A stretch of 54,309 nucleotides of DNA from Paraburkholderia polaris (GTDB lineage Bacteria > Pseudomonadota > Gammaproteobacteria > Burkholderiales > Burkholderiaceae), in NCBI RefSeq assembly GCF_012927345.1, contig NZ_JABBGJ010000057.1:1-54309 (forward strand), written 5' to 3'. The position numbers and the translations under genes are program-made. Under the pieces are notes generated by a model. It was not told the DNA's origin. It made no database searches and was given only the letters and a program-made list of their open reading frames with translations. Below, piece by piece: positions 1 through 10,100 of the stretch (the first letter of the stretch is position 1; each line of letters starts with the position of its first letter).

Positions 1-65
1 TCGACTTGCATGTGTAAGGCATGCCGCCAGCGTTCAATCTGAGCCAGGATCAAACTCTTCAGTTC
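1..65 (-). rRNA. 16S ribosomal RNA, 5' end only (partial)
   Basis: The reverse complement of this stretch begins GAACTGAAGAGTTTGATC and continues through the universal 5' 16S segment up to ATGCAAGTCGA, which in known 16S genes lies within the first 65 or so nucleotides. The gene therefore runs leftward out of the window and only its start is present. The 5' end is placed at 65 by alignment to the E. coli start (AAATTGAAGAG against GAACTGAAGAG). The sequence GCATGCCTTACACATGC is typical of betaproteobacteria. Confidence 0.96.
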
Positions 66-560
66 AAACCTGTTACTGTTTTTCGGTTCTGTTACGAACC
101 GGTCGCTCACTCAACGTACTGACGAATGATCATCCTGCCAGCGTGTTTCCACCCCAGCAGGAAAACCTTCCTTTAATACTAGTGTGAGACTTGATACTTT
201 CGCTTCCAGCAGACCCCGAAGAGTCCACTGCGCGTCGCGCATCAAGCGCCCACACTTATCGGCTGTTAATTTTTAAAGATCGATTACGCATTCACCACCA
301 AAACCGCACCGCGCACTGCAGGCATCAACCGCCCGCCTCGCAACCACCGGTACCGCTTCGTTCTGCGTCGCTGCATCAGAAGCAGAGAAACGAGATTATG
401 AAGATCGACCGACAGGTCGTCAACCCCCTTCTGTGAATTTTCTTTTGGGTAAGTGCGAATCAACGCCAGAACTTGCATCCCTCCTCAGCGCCCCTATATA
501 TAGTAAGGCAGCAGAATGCGAGCACGCCGTGTGAGGGTGCGCGACTTCATCTATAGTAGG
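66..560 (-). promoter_or_regulatory. rrn leader with boxA-like antiterminator and tandem promoter candidates
   Basis: This is the untranslated region upstream of the 16S gene, read on the minus strand. Around 268-284 the minus strand reads GATCTTTAAAAATTAACAG, which resembles the boxA antitermination signal of rrn leaders. Two TACTAT boxes, at 500-505 and 553-558 on the minus strand, lie 53 bp apart. The one nearer the gene is followed by a GC-rich GGGGCGC discriminator, as in stringently controlled rrn promoters, so a tandem P1/P2 arrangement is likely. Neither box has a good -35 hexamer at 16-18 bp, so the promoter call is tentative. No protein-coding gene is credible here. Confidence 0.5.
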
Positions 561-705
561 AAGCCTGTCGTTAGGCGCGGCGAGCTGTCGACGCGCCGCC
601 TGTGACAAGCATCCGCCCTATGACTAGCGGGGCGCGAACAGGCCGTCGACAGGAGCGCACGACGAAATCGTGTGCTCACAATGAGCGCGAAGGCGCAAGT
701 TCGGA

Positions 706-771
706 TATACTACGAGCCGCGCGAATTTCGCACATTTCTATCGGCCCGCTTCGCGCGGGCTCATCTTTTTT
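706..771 (+). terminator. Candidate promoter -10 (706-711) and early intrinsic terminator (744-771) in the rpoD leader
   Basis: A stem GCCCGC/GCGGGC with loop TTCGC (744-760) is followed by TCAT and then C plus six T residues, on the plus strand. It lies about 120 bp before the rpoD start and no plus-strand gene precedes it in the window. A TATACT box at 706-711 could start a transcript of about 55-60 nt ending here, although no convincing -35 is visible. The arrangement fits either a short RNA or an attenuator in the rpoD leader. Confidence 0.5.
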
Positions 772-889
772 GCTCCCCAAGAGCACAGCCAAACAACCGC
801 GTTGAGTCACTCAGGTGATGTTGAGCCATGCTCGAAACGCCTGACGGTAGCGTCTTGCGTCTCATAGCGAAGCCTCTAGAGGAGAATAC

Positions 890-2893
890 GTGAACCCTTT
901 TGATCGCGAAGATTCGCAACACGAAACTGCCGGATACGCCGCCAAAGCGCCCGCTGGCCGTACAGCCAAGGGCAAGGGCGCAGGCAAAGCGATCCCCGTA
1001 GCGGCTGAACTGCCGCCGCAACAAGCCGAAGAGCGTCAACGCCAGATGCGCGCGCTGATCCAGCTGGGCAAGGAGCAAGGCTACCTGACCCACGCGCAGA
1101 TCAACGACCACCTGCCCGACAACTTCGCGCAGACGGCGGCAATCGACAGCATCGTCAGCGCCTTCAACGACATGGGCGTGTCGGTCTACGAGCAGGCTCC
1201 GGATGCGGAAACCCTGCTGCTCAACTCGAACGCCCCCGCCGTGGTGTCGGACGATCAGGCAGACGAGGAAACCGAAGTCGCGTTGTCGACCGTCGATTCC
1301 GAGTTCGGCCGTACGACCGACCCCGTGCGTATGTACATGCGCGAAATGGGTGCAACCGAGCTGCTGACCCGCGCGGGCGAAATCGCGATTGCGAAGCGCA
1401 TCGAAGACGGTCTTCACGAAATGGTGCAGGCGATTGCCGCGTGCCCGCTCGCGATCTCCGCCATTCTGGCGAGCGCCCAACAGGTAGCGGACGGCGAACT
1501 GCGGATCGACGAACTGGTCGACGGTCTGAATGAAGACACGCTCGCCGCGGAAGACGCCAACGCGAGCGCGGACGCCGCAGCAGACGTCGACGCCGACGCG
1601 ACCGACGATGACGACAGCGATAGCGAAGACGACGACGACGCCGGTCCGGCCGACTCCTCGGCAGCGGACGAAGCACGTCTGAAGCAGCTCACCAGCGATT
1701 GTCTGGAAATCTTCGCGCAAGTCGGCATTCTGTCCGACCAGCAGAACGCCTCGCACACGCGCGGCGACGTCACGTCGAAAGCCTATCAGCGCGCCCGCGA
1801 AGAGATCCAGCAGCACCTCGCGAAGATTCGCTTCACGGCCCGCACGATCGACCGCCTGTGCGGCGACGTGCAAAGCCAGGTCGCGCAGGTTCGCGCGATC
1901 GAGCGCAACATTCTGCAAATCGTCGTGACGAAGAGCGGCATGCCGCGCGAGCAGTTCATCGAGTCGTTCAAGGGTCACGAAGCCGACCTCGGCTGGACGG
2001 AGCGCGCCGCGCGCGGTTCGTCGTCGTTCGGTGCGGCGCTGGAGCGCCATCTGCCGGCAATCCAATCGGAACAGCAAAAGCTGATCGACATCGAAGCGAC
2101 CGTTTCGCTGCCGCTCAAGCATCTGAAAGAGATCAATCGTCAGATGGTTGCGGCCGAGTCGAAGATGCGCAAGGCCAAGAGCGAGATGATCGAGGCGAAT
2201 CTGCGTCTCGTGATCTCGATCGCGAAGAAGTACGTCAACCGCGGCATGCTGTTCCTCGACCTGATCCAGGAAGGCAACATCGGTTTGATGAAGGCGGTGG
2301 ACAAGTTCGAATACCGCCGCGGCTGGAAGTTTTCGACGTATGCAACCTGGTGGGTTCGCCAGGCCGTGACGCGCTCGCTCGCCGACCAGGCGCGCACGAT
2401 TCGCGTGCCGGTGCACATGATCGAAACGATCAACAAGCTCAACCGCATTTCGCGCGAGATCCTGCAGCAGACCGGTCAGGAAGCCCATCCGTCAGTACTG
2501 GCAGAACGCATGGAACTGTCGGAAGAGAAGGTGCGCGGCATTCTGAAGATCGCCAAGCAGCCGGTGTCGATGGAAACGCCGGTTGGCGACGACGGCGACG
2601 CCACGCTCGGCGACATGATCGAAGATTCGGCAGCTTCCTCGCCGGCTGACGCAGCGATGCAAGCCGACTTGCGCGCCGCCATCGACGACGCGCTCGACTC
2701 GCTGTCGCCGCGCGAAGCGAAGGTGCTGCGTATGCGCTACGGCATCAACACGAAGTCGGACCATACGCTCGAAGAAGTCGGCAAGCAATTCGACGTCACG
2801 CGCGAGCGGATTCGTCAGATCGAGAGCAAGGCGATGCGTAAGCTGATGCATCCGAGCCGCGCAGACCGCCTGAAGTCGTTCCTCGACCGCTAA
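890..2893 (+). CDS. rpoD: RNA polymerase sigma-70 factor RpoD (667 aa)
   Basis: This is a primary-type sigma factor that directs RNA polymerase to housekeeping promoters. Region 1.1 is at about residues 45-115 (RQMRALIQLGKEQGYLTHAQ) and region 1.2 around 145-175. The non-conserved segment has a strongly acidic stretch at about 227-257. Region 2 (about 425-495) contains DLIQEGNIGLMKAVDKFEYR and FSTYATWWVRQAV. Region 4 (about 602-667) contains the helix-turn-helix TLEEVGKQFDVTRERIRQIE. The start is GTG at 890, preceded by GAGGAG at good spacing. E. coli RpoD is 613 aa, so this is full length. It lacks the usual rpsU-dnaG neighbours and instead lies divergent from an rRNA operon, so it may be a second rpoD copy (inference). 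Confidence 0.96.
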   Translation: MNPFDREDSQHETAGYAAKAPAGRTAKGKGAGKAIPVAAELPPQQAEERQRQMRALIQLGKEQGYLTHAQINDHLPDNFAQTAAIDSIVSAFNDMGVSVYEQAPDAETLLLNSNAPAVVSDDQADEETEVALSTVDSEFGRTTDPVRMYMREMGATELLTRAGEIAIAKRIEDGLHEMVQAIAACPLAISAILASAQQVADGELRIDELVDGLNEDTLAAEDANASADAAADVDADATDDDDSDSEDDDDAGPADSSAADEARLKQLTSDCLEIFAQVGILSDQQNASHTRGDVTSKAYQRAREEIQQHLAKIRFTARTIDRLCGDVQSQVAQVRAIERNILQIVVTKSGMPREQFIESFKGHEADLGWTERAARGSSSFGAALERHLPAIQSEQQKLIDIEATVSLPLKHLKEINRQMVAAESKMRKAKSEMIEANLRLVISIAKKYVNRGMLFLDLIQEGNIGLMKAVDKFEYRRGWKFSTYATWWVRQAVTRSLADQARTIRVPVHMIETINKLNRISREILQQTGQEAHPSVLAERMELSEEKVRGILKIAKQPVSMETPVGDDGDATLGDMIEDSAASSPADAAMQADLRAAIDDALDSLSPREAKVLRMRYGINTKSDHTLEEVGKQFDVTRERIRQIESKAMRKLMHPSRADRLKSFLDR

Positions 2894-3224
2894 GCCGGTC
2901 GTTGCGCTTGTCGTGCATCATGCACGGCAAGTGCATGCCGTACACAACGCGCGGTTCAATCGCGAACCGTGTCGATCAGTTGGGCCGCGCCAGGCTTATC
3001 AAAAGCGAGGTGCGTCCAACTTACGCCGCTCTGGCGATTGGCAATTCCGGGCATCGTTCCGTCCGCCCTGCTCCCCCATCCGAAAAAGCACATACCAATA
3101 GCGGCATAGCAACTGCGTCCTGGCTACGGGCATAACCGTCGGGACATCGTCCTTCCATGGGTTACGGCTGATTGGTGCCGGGCTAAATGGAGTACCGCCC
3201 GAGTGCCGTCGGCAACCGCCGCAT

Positions 3225-3259
3225 TTATCCACACAAATTGTTCGCAAGCCTGTGGATAT
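3225..3259. repeat. 35-bp inverted DnaA-box-like element, copy 1
   Basis: The left arm is TTATCCACA, the spacer is 17 bp and contains TTGTTCGCAAGCC, and the right arm is TGTGGATAT. The left arm equals the consensus DnaA box. The length and spacer are shared with three other copies at 23973, 26273 and 26426. Confidence 0.8.
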
Positions 3260-3353
3260 CCTGCGCAAGACTCATGCAAGTCGTTGTGCGCGTTGAGATT
3301 TCATGCCCTGCTCGCACCGGGTCGCAAGCACCGGAGCGAGCGGCTCCGCAGGC

Positions 3354-3370
3354 AAAAAACGCACAGCGTT
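3354..3370 (-). terminator. Weak intrinsic terminator candidate for the yfa operon
   Basis: On the minus strand the sequence reads AACGCTGTGCGTTTTTT just after the yfaP2 stop. This is a short ACGC/GCGT stem with a T-run. The stem is only four or five base pairs, so this is tentative. Confidence 0.35.
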
Positions 3371-3374
3371 AGAC

Positions 3375-4172
3375 TTAAGGCATCACAAACGTCTTCACGA
3401 GCGTCAGCTCGCCCGGCTTACGCATTGGCACCCGAATCGTTTCGCTCTTCTCGCAGGGCGTATTTTCGTTCGTGATGATCGTCACCTGCGCGACGGTCAT
3501 ATCGCTGCCGCTGTTTCCGTTGCCGTAGTAATTCACGTAGACGAGATACGTGCCCTTCAACGGCGCCGCCGACGAGTAAATCTCCGGCCCATAGCCGGTC
3601 GTCACATCCACGTCGAGCGCACCGCCATTCGGCGCAACGCGATCGCCATACCAGGTATGCACGCCGTCCGGCGAGACCACATGCAAGTCCAGATCGGTGC
3701 CGTCGGTGTCCCATGCGAGCACCACGCGCAACTTCGGTTGCGTTTTGCCGCTGTACGCGTCGTAAAACTGCACGCGCTTGCGCGAACCGTCCGGCGCCCG
3801 CAGTTCAACGCTGTTGCTGCCGGACGGAAACGCGTAAGGCCGCGAGAACTTGCCGTCCTCCTCAACGCGCTGCGGCAACGGCGTACCGTCGACCACCAGC
3901 GTGCCCACGGTGGTGCCCTTCTTCTTCGGCGCGTTACGGATTTGTCCCTCGATCAGCGCGAACTTCGACTGGCCTTCCGGCGTCGACACCGATACCGCCG
4001 GGTAATGCACATCCTGCGTATAGCGCTCGCTGTCGCCGCTGGTGTTGCGCCAGCCGTTCAACGGCGCGCCGAAGTCGATATCGCTCGCGTGCGCCGCCGT
4101 CGCAGCCTGCAAACAGGCGACGACGAGCATCATCCAGCCAGCCTTCACCCAACCCGTCGTCTTGACCTTCAT
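3375..4172 (-). CDS. Second YfaP-like secreted protein, DUF2135 (265 aa)
   Basis: This is a predicted exported protein of unknown biochemical function. The C-terminal half carries the DUF2135/YfaP signature, with LAWDTDGTDLDLHVVSPDG followed by a YGPEIYSSAAPLKGTYLVYV segment, which is a beta-rich fold. The start at 4172 is preferred because GGGAG lies 8 nt upstream. It gives a signal peptide MKVKTTGWVKAGWMMLVVAC ending near AAHA. An in-frame ATG five codons further upstream (4187) is the alternative. The gene is the last of the operon and is a paralogue of the yfaP just upstream, which points to a tandem duplication or paired subunits. Its role is inferred only from its neighbours. Confidence 0.85.
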   Translation of the reverse strand: MKVKTTGWVKAGWMMLVVACLQAATAAHASDIDFGAPLNGWRNTSGDSERYTQDVHYPAVSVSTPEGQSKFALIEGQIRNAPKKKGTTVGTLVVDGTPLPQRVEEDGKFSRPYAFPSGSNSVELRAPDGSRKRVQFYDAYSGKTQPKLRVVLAWDTDGTDLDLHVVSPDGVHTWYGDRVAPNGGALDVDVTTGYGPEIYSSAAPLKGTYLVYVNYYGNGNSGSDMTVAQVTIITNENTPCEKSETIRVPMRKPGELTLVKTFVMP

Positions 4173-4194
4173 CGTCACTGCTCCCATCGCGCTG

Positions 4195-5181
4195 TCAGAG
4201 TCGCTCGCTTTTCACGAGCAGCAGGTCGCCGATCTTGCGCAGCGGCACGACCATCGTTTCACGCCGCTCGTTCGGCGTGTTTTCATTGAAGACCAGCGTC
4301 AACGTCGCGGTAATCACGTCGCGCTCGTGCGCGGCGGCGTCGAAGTTGTAGCCGGTCGAATCGAAGTTGCCCCAGTAGTTCAGAAAGAACAGCCACGTCC
4401 CGTGCTCGGGCGCCGCCGACGAAAAAATCCCCGGCCCCGCGCCGTCCACCGAATCGACGTCGAAGCCGCTGCCGTCTTCGAGCGTGGGATTGGCGAAGAA
4501 CGCGTGCAGACCATCCGGCGTGATCACGTGCAGATCCACCTGCGCTTTCGGATCATCCCACGTGACGATCGCGCGCAGCTTCGCTTGCGGCTTGCTGCGG
4601 TCGGCTTCGTAGAACTGCATGCGCTGGCGCTGCTTGCCGTCGGCGGAAATCAATTCGATGCTGTTCGAGCCTGCGCCGAATGCCCAAGGGCGCGCGAACG
4701 CGCCTTGGTCGTCGGTATAGAGCGGCGTCGGGTTGCCGTTGACGACCAGCGTCGGCGGCTTGCGCGCGTGTTTGTCGATGTGCTTCAGACGTCCTTCGAT
4801 CAGCGTGCGATAGCGTTGCGCGCCACGGTCGACCGGCGGCCGGGGATACGCCGCGACGAAGTGCTCGCCTTCGTTCGTCAGTCCGCTGTGGCGCCAGCCG
4901 CCAAAAGCGCCGGTCAGATCGACAAGCGCGCCGCCACCGCCGCCGCCATCCGCGCCGGCAGCTTGTACATTCGTCGCCATACTTGCCGCCAGCGCAGCCG
5001 AGGCCACGGCAATTGCCATGTGCACTCGAACACCGCGCGTAAGAGATGGCAAGGTGACTTTCACGCGAACTCGAACGCACTGCATAAGCGGCGCCAAAGC
5101 AACGGCCGCAAGAATTCGAACCCGGCGCATCACAGGGAGCGCGCGGAGCATGGCGGAAAGCGAGCGCGAGACGGTATTCAT
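4195..5181 (-). CDS. yfaP: YfaP-like secreted protein, DUF2135 (328 aa)
   Basis: This is a predicted periplasmic or exported protein of the YfaP family (DUF2135). The signature is LRAIVTWDDPKAQVDLHVIT followed by PDGLHAFFANP and, further on, GPGIFSSAAPEHGTWLFFL. The start at 5181 overlaps the yfaQ stop as ATGA, which suggests translational coupling. The N-terminus is long for a signal peptide, and a hydrophobic segment MAIAVASAALAASMATNVQA begins only near residue 55, so an internal start cannot be excluded. A glycine run (GGGGGG) follows the presumed cleavage site. In E. coli, yfaP lies in the same cluster as yfaQ, yfaS, yfaT and yfaA, and the order is conserved here. Confidence 0.87.
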   Translation of the reverse strand: MNTVSRSLSAMLRALPVMRRVRILAAVALAPLMQCVRVRVKVTLPSLTRGVRVHMAIAVASAALAASMATNVQAAGADGGGGGGALVDLTGAFGGWRHSGLTNEGEHFVAAYPRPPVDRGAQRYRTLIEGRLKHIDKHARKPPTLVVNGNPTPLYTDDQGAFARPWAFGAGSNSIELISADGKQRQRMQFYEADRSKPQAKLRAIVTWDDPKAQVDLHVITPDGLHAFFANPTLEDGSGFDVDSVDGAGPGIFSSAAPEHGTWLFFLNYWGNFDSTGYNFDAAAHERDVITATLTLVFNENTPNERRETMVVPLRKIGDLLLVKSERL

Positions 5182-7112
5182 TGGATCGGATTGTCGGTAC
5201 GGATCAGCGTGCGGGCGGTACGTTCGACGAACGCTTCATCGAGGCCACGCGGATGATGCTGGAACGCGAGGTGAATATATTCATGCGCCAACGCAATGCG
5301 GTCCTCTTCGGTTTGCAAGCGATACACGTACACGCGATTGCGCTGCGCGTCCGCATAGGGCCGTCCTTCGCGCACTGCGCACACGGCCGGCAGATCAGGC
5401 GTCTCGTAGCCGGCCGCGCCGTCCATGCGCCGCGCCCACAACGGCGCGTTGCGCTGCAGCCATTGCTGCGCGCCGGCCACCTGGATGCAATCGCCAGACA
5501 GCGGGCTCTCGAACGACGTCAAGGTCGCTTGCGGCCAGGTGCGCGAGAGAATGGCATCGAAAGTGAGACCGGTTTGCGCGGACGCCTTCGCGGCAAGCCA
5601 GCTCATCTGACCGGGTGCGGCCTTGTCGTGGTGATACTGAACCGGCACGCCCGTGAGCACCAGCGCGTCGGTCAGATCGGCCGCACGGCGCGCGGCAGCG
5701 GTCGGGGCGCGCGGCAGGACGCGCTGCGTGCTGCTGCTGTCGTCGATACGGAAGCAGCCGTGATCGTGATTGCCATGCTGCACGACATAGGAGCGCGCCG
5801 CCACCGCCAAAGCTTTCGCCGCTTCCGGCTGGCTCGTGTCGCCTTCCCGCTCGACCACCCGCGCGACGTAGTCATTCATGCCGAAGCGGCCGACCACTTG
5901 CGGCGCACCTGCGGCGTCGCGATCGAGCCGCAGTTCGCCGCGGCTTTCCACACGCGCCCAGTTACCGTTGGCGAAGCCGATCCGGAAATCGCCACGCAGC
6001 GGACCCTCGGGCGCCGCTGCCGGCCCTTTGTCGCCGAGCACCTGACGAATCGGATAGCGGCTGAAGAAGTCGACCAGCACACAGGCGTTGTCGTCAGGCA
6101 CGGTGACTTGTGTGAGCAACGGCGCGATGCGCGGCGCGGCCGCCGCCAGCACGCGCGCGCTGCCGCCGGGGCCGCCCAACCACACCGGCGTGCCGTCGGC
6201 CAGCCAGCCTGCCGCGCCGCCAATCGATGCCCCAGGCCGAGCCGGGTCTGGCATGGTCCAGGTTTTGGCGCGCAGCACGCTGCCGTATAGCGACACGGTG
6301 CCTTCGCCGCGCCCACTGGTCAGCACCGACACCAGCGTGCTCGCCGCCGCTTCGCGCGGCCGTGCCGGCATCGCCTGCAATGCGGCGAGCAAGCCGGTCA
6401 CCGGCACGCGGTGCGTGGGCGTCATCGCGTGGAGGTCGCGCAACCAGACGGGCGCATGCGCGGCCGTCCAATACTTGCGCCAGTCGGCGGGATCGAGTTG
6501 CAGGCGTGCCGGCTCGAAAAAGCGTCCGCACGATTGCACCAGCGCATGTTCGCGGTCGACGTGGCCGCCCGTCATGCAGCAATACACTTCTTCAGGATCG
6601 CCGCCGCTGCAGGTGTAGTCCGGCGTGGCGATGTTGCGATCGACCAGATAACCGTAGACGAACAGCTTCCACACGCTGCCGAGCGGCGTTTCCAGTGTCG
6701 CCGGCAAGGGGCGCGCGGACTGCGGCGCGAGGCCGTCCGCGGCAGCGCCGGCGTTGAATTGCCAAAGCTGCAATTGACCGTCGCGCAACCAGGCGAAGTG
6801 CAGCATTTGCGCAGAGGACGCGGTTGACGGAGCGATCAGCGACGAGCTTGACGCCGACTCTGCCGATGAGCGTGGCGACGACGTTGGCGACGCATTTGGC
6901 AACGAGCTTGGTGCCAACCTTGACGACGCAATTGGCGATGGGCTTGACGGCGAAGTCAGCGGCACAATCGGCGCCGACATTGACGGCGCGGCTGACAATG
7001 CAGCCGCAGCAACCACGCCCCCATCACCCAAAACACATCCCGCTCCCACGGCGAGCGCAACCCGCAGCGCAGCTGCCAGACGATCGCGCGAGTGCCAAAG
7101 AGCGGAGAACAT
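5178..7112 (-). CDS. yfaQ: YfaQ-like DUF2300 exported protein with SxxK, SpoIID-like and HExxH motifs (644 aa)
   Basis: This is the DUF2300 member of the YfaAPQST cluster. After an N-terminal hydrophobic segment there is a Ser/Pro/Ala-rich linker (about 40-100). Then come motifs like those of penicillin-binding serine enzymes: SVWK at 146-149, SCG at 194-196 and KTW at 283-285. Residues about 408-500 resemble the SpoIID/LytB peptidoglycan-cleaving fold (NDYVARVV, then AAKALAVAARSYV, a Thr-Asp-Ala-Leu-Val-Leu strand and VQYHHD). The C-terminus has a zinc-protease-type H610-E-Y-I-H614 with GLDE about ten residues later. The motif readings are mine and the enzymatic role is inference. The gene starts 11 bp after the yfaS stop and overlaps yfaP. 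Confidence 0.86.
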   Translation of the reverse strand: MFSALWHSRDRLAAALRVALAVGAGCVLGDGGVVAAAALSAAPSMSAPIVPLTSPSSPSPIASSRLAPSSLPNASPTSSPRSSAESASSSSLIAPSTASSAQMLHFAWLRDGQLQLWQFNAGAAADGLAPQSARPLPATLETPLGSVWKLFVYGYLVDRNIATPDYTCSGGDPEEVYCCMTGGHVDREHALVQSCGRFFEPARLQLDPADWRKYWTAAHAPVWLRDLHAMTPTHRVPVTGLLAALQAMPARPREAAASTLVSVLTSGRGEGTVSLYGSVLRAKTWTMPDPARPGASIGGAAGWLADGTPVWLGGPGGSARVLAAAAPRIAPLLTQVTVPDDNACVLVDFFSRYPIRQVLGDKGPAAAPEGPLRGDFRIGFANGNWARVESRGELRLDRDAAGAPQVVGRFGMNDYVARVVEREGDTSQPEAAKALAVAARSYVVQHGNHDHGCFRIDDSSSTQRVLPRAPTAAARRAADLTDALVLTGVPVQYHHDKAAPGQMSWLAAKASAQTGLTFDAILSRTWPQATLTSFESPLSGDCIQVAGAQQWLQRNAPLWARRMDGAAGYETPDLPAVCAVREGRPYADAQRNRVYVYRLQTEEDRIALAHEYIHLAFQHHPRGLDEAFVERTARTLIRTDNPIQ

Positions 7113-7123
7113 AGCGGTCTCGC

Positions 7124-10100
7124 TTACTGAATACGCAGGGTCGTCACGCGATCGCTCTTGCCGCCTTCGAACGCCTTGGCGTCCGGCTGATACATGCGGA
7201 AGTAGCGAGCCGGCGGCAACGCGAACGTGCCCGGTAACGCAAAGCGCACCAGTTGCCGCAACGTCACCGGACGATCGAGCAAGGGCACCGGCTGGTGATA
7301 AGCCAGCTCACCCATCTCGTACGACGCGGCGCGCGCGAACGGCTGCGGACCGCTTACCCCTTCCTTCTCGCCCGGCAAACCGTCGATCGACACGCCCCAG
7401 CTGGTCGCCTCGACATCGCCGCCCGGCGGCAGCGGCACGTCGAGCAGACCGTAGTGGTATGCGTTGCCGGAGCGCGGCGTGAGCGTGACTTCATCGACGT
7501 ACAGCGCATTGCTGTCGATCGCATCGCCTGACTTGACCAGGCGCGCGGTGAACGCCGAGCGACCCAGCTGGCTCTCGGCGCCGCCCGCCTTCTTCGGATC
7601 GACCGTCACTTCGAGCGGCTCCAGCTTGTAGAAACGACGTTCGACCGTGATGTTCAGACGGCTGTCCTCGCTCGTATGGCTGCGGAACGAGACCAGCGCG
7701 TTCACGTCGGTGCGCGCGCCACCTGCATCGAGCGTGGCCGGCAAACCTCCCAGGGGGCTCCCTTCGGCGCGTGCGGCACCGGTCCACTTCCAGAGCGGCG
7801 TACCGGTCGGCGTCGCAGCGCGCGTCCAGCCTGCGACTTGCAGCGACGGCAGCGAAGCCGGCGTCGTGTCGCCGCCGAGCGCTTTGCGCACCCACAGCAA
7901 CGTCAACGCACGATCGAGCGTCGGGTAGTCTGCGCTGCTCTTCGCGAGCAAGGCCGATGCATCGACGGCCGCGCCACTGTCTCCACCCGTCATGTAAAGC
8001 AGGCTCTGTACGAGCGGAGCGGGATCGTTAGCCAATGCCGCGCGTACAGCGCTCGCCGCAGCATCGAAACCGTCCGGCAGTTGAGCATTCGTGCTGCGCG
8101 CCATGTTGGCGATCAGCAGCGTTGCCATCTGCTTGCCGCGCGGCGAATCGGCTTGCGCGAACACGATGCTGTCCGACGCGCCATACGTGGCGTTACCAGA
8201 CGGCGCCTTGCCGGTGGCCGCTGCATCGCTCATCAAGTCCGCCGCTACGCCCGAAACCGGCGTTGCGACCGGCAAGCCCATCTGCTGCATGAACCACAGC
8301 GCCAGCGCGCGATGCAACAGCGGTTCTTTCGCACCGGCATCGCGATAGACGTCCATCGCATGCTGCCAGTTGTCGGCGGGCAGCGTAATGCCGAGGCTGC
8401 GGCTCGCGAGCCAGTCCGCGTAGTACGCGTAAGCGGTAATCAGCGAACTGCCGCCAGTCGTATCGCCCCACCAGCCGAACGTGCCGCCAACACCCGCCAG
8501 CATCGCCAGACGTTGCCGCTGATTGCGCAACAGCGCTTCGAGCCCCTGCGTGGAACTCGCGCCGCCGTCACCGCCGAGGCCGCGGCCGATGGCGTCGTGG
8601 GCGAGCGCCAGCGGAATCAGGCGGCTCGACGTCTGCTCGGCGCATCCGTATGGGTAATTGATCAGATCGTCGGCGACGCGTGCGAATTGGCTCGCGGCAC
8701 TGCCGACAAAACGCACGCTAATATCCTGCGCATCTTGCGGCAGATTGAGCGGCTTGTTCGAGCCGTCGAGCGCCACCGTGTTCTGATGCAGATCGAGCCA
8801 GCCGCTCGCATCGAGATGGATAGTGGTCTGCAAGCGATCCACGTCCTTACCCGTACGGCGCAAGCTCGCGTTGATCACACCCGCCTTCAGCGCGCCACTC
8901 GGCAGACGCAGATAGTTGGCGCCGCGCTTGAGCGTGACCTTCTGGTTCAACGAGAGGCCGCCACCGTCGACCACCCACTCGGCGTCCATATCCGCGTCGG
9001 TTTGATTGAAGGCGATCATGTCGATGGCCGGCTGATCGTTGACGCGGAAATGCGACGGCCCGCTCCACTTGAGATACAGCGCCTTGTCCGAGCGCACATA
9101 CGCGGTACGTTGACCGACCATACCGTCCGGCGCCGCCGCGCGCACGGTGATGCGCCAGCGGGCCAGCGAGTCCGGCATCTTGAACGTCATGGTGGCGTGA
9201 CCGTTCGCGTCGGTCTTCAGCGTGCCTTCCCACGCGGCGGTGTCCTGATCGTCACGACGCGGCCGTTCGAGCACCTTCACGCCGCGCTCGTTGTAGTTGG
9301 CGCGTTGCGGGCCGCCCGGCGCGCCCTTCAACGGCGAGCGCGCAAGGTCGTACGTAATGAACGACAGACTCGACGACGTCCGCACATTGTTGCGGCGCGG
9401 GTGATAGAAAAAGTCGACGATATTCGGCGCGATTTCCGGCTGCAACACGTAGACCATTTCATCGACCACGCTCACCGTCAGGTTCGCCGCTTCCGGCTTG
9501 CCGTTCAGCGTGCTATCGAAGTTCAGCGTGACCGTATCGCCCGGGCCGTACACCGGCTTGTCGCTCTTCACGTTCAATTCGAACTGCGGCTGCGCGACCA
9601 CGATGCCCGCGTTCTGGAACACGTATTCGCCGGCATGCACGTACAGCACCGAAAACGTCATGTTCGGCGCGAATTCTTCGCCGACCTTGATGCGCGCTTT
9701 CCATTGCGACGGGGCCACACGTTGCAATTGCAGCCAGTCGCCGCCGGCTGTCAGCAACGCACGGTGTTCGACGTTGTCGCGCTCCAGCGTCAGGAGTGCA
9801 TCGTCGACCGGCATCGGGAAGGTGATCAGCGCTTCGGCGGTATCGCCGATCTTGTACTTGTCGCGATCGAAGACGATCTCAACGCTGCCCGGAATCGCTT
9901 TCAGGCCATCGCCTGCAACCCAATGACTCGCGGCGGCGAGCAGGTTGCCCGTGTCGTCCTTGACGGACAGCATGTACGACCCCGGTTCGTCGAATTGCAC
10001 CGGGAACGACAGCTTGCCGCCTGCCGTTGCGCCTTTGAGTGCGCCTTCGCCATGAGTTTGCGATTCGAGGCGCGTCCATTCCCACTTGGCCGGCGCGTGT

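Larger units (their letters stand above)
2894..3374. other. Convergent intergenic region between rpoD and yfaP2
   Basis: No coding sequence or tRNA is convincing here. It holds an imperfect inverted repeat CGGTTC/GAACCG near 2950-2970 without a T-run, the first copy of the 35-bp DnaA-box-like element (3225-3259), and a weak terminator for the yfa operon close to 3354. Confidence 0.6.

Noticed and set aside
761..2488. A 575-codon open frame on the minus strand inside rpoD
   Set aside because: It is the antisense shadow of the high-GC rpoD frame: His/Arg/Val-rich composition, no recognisable domain, and the opposite strand encodes an unmistakable sigma factor.
2894..3374. Possible tRNA or small RNA after rpoD
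   Set aside because: No cloverleaf or CCA end could be drawn; the hairpin at 2950-2970 lacks a T-run.
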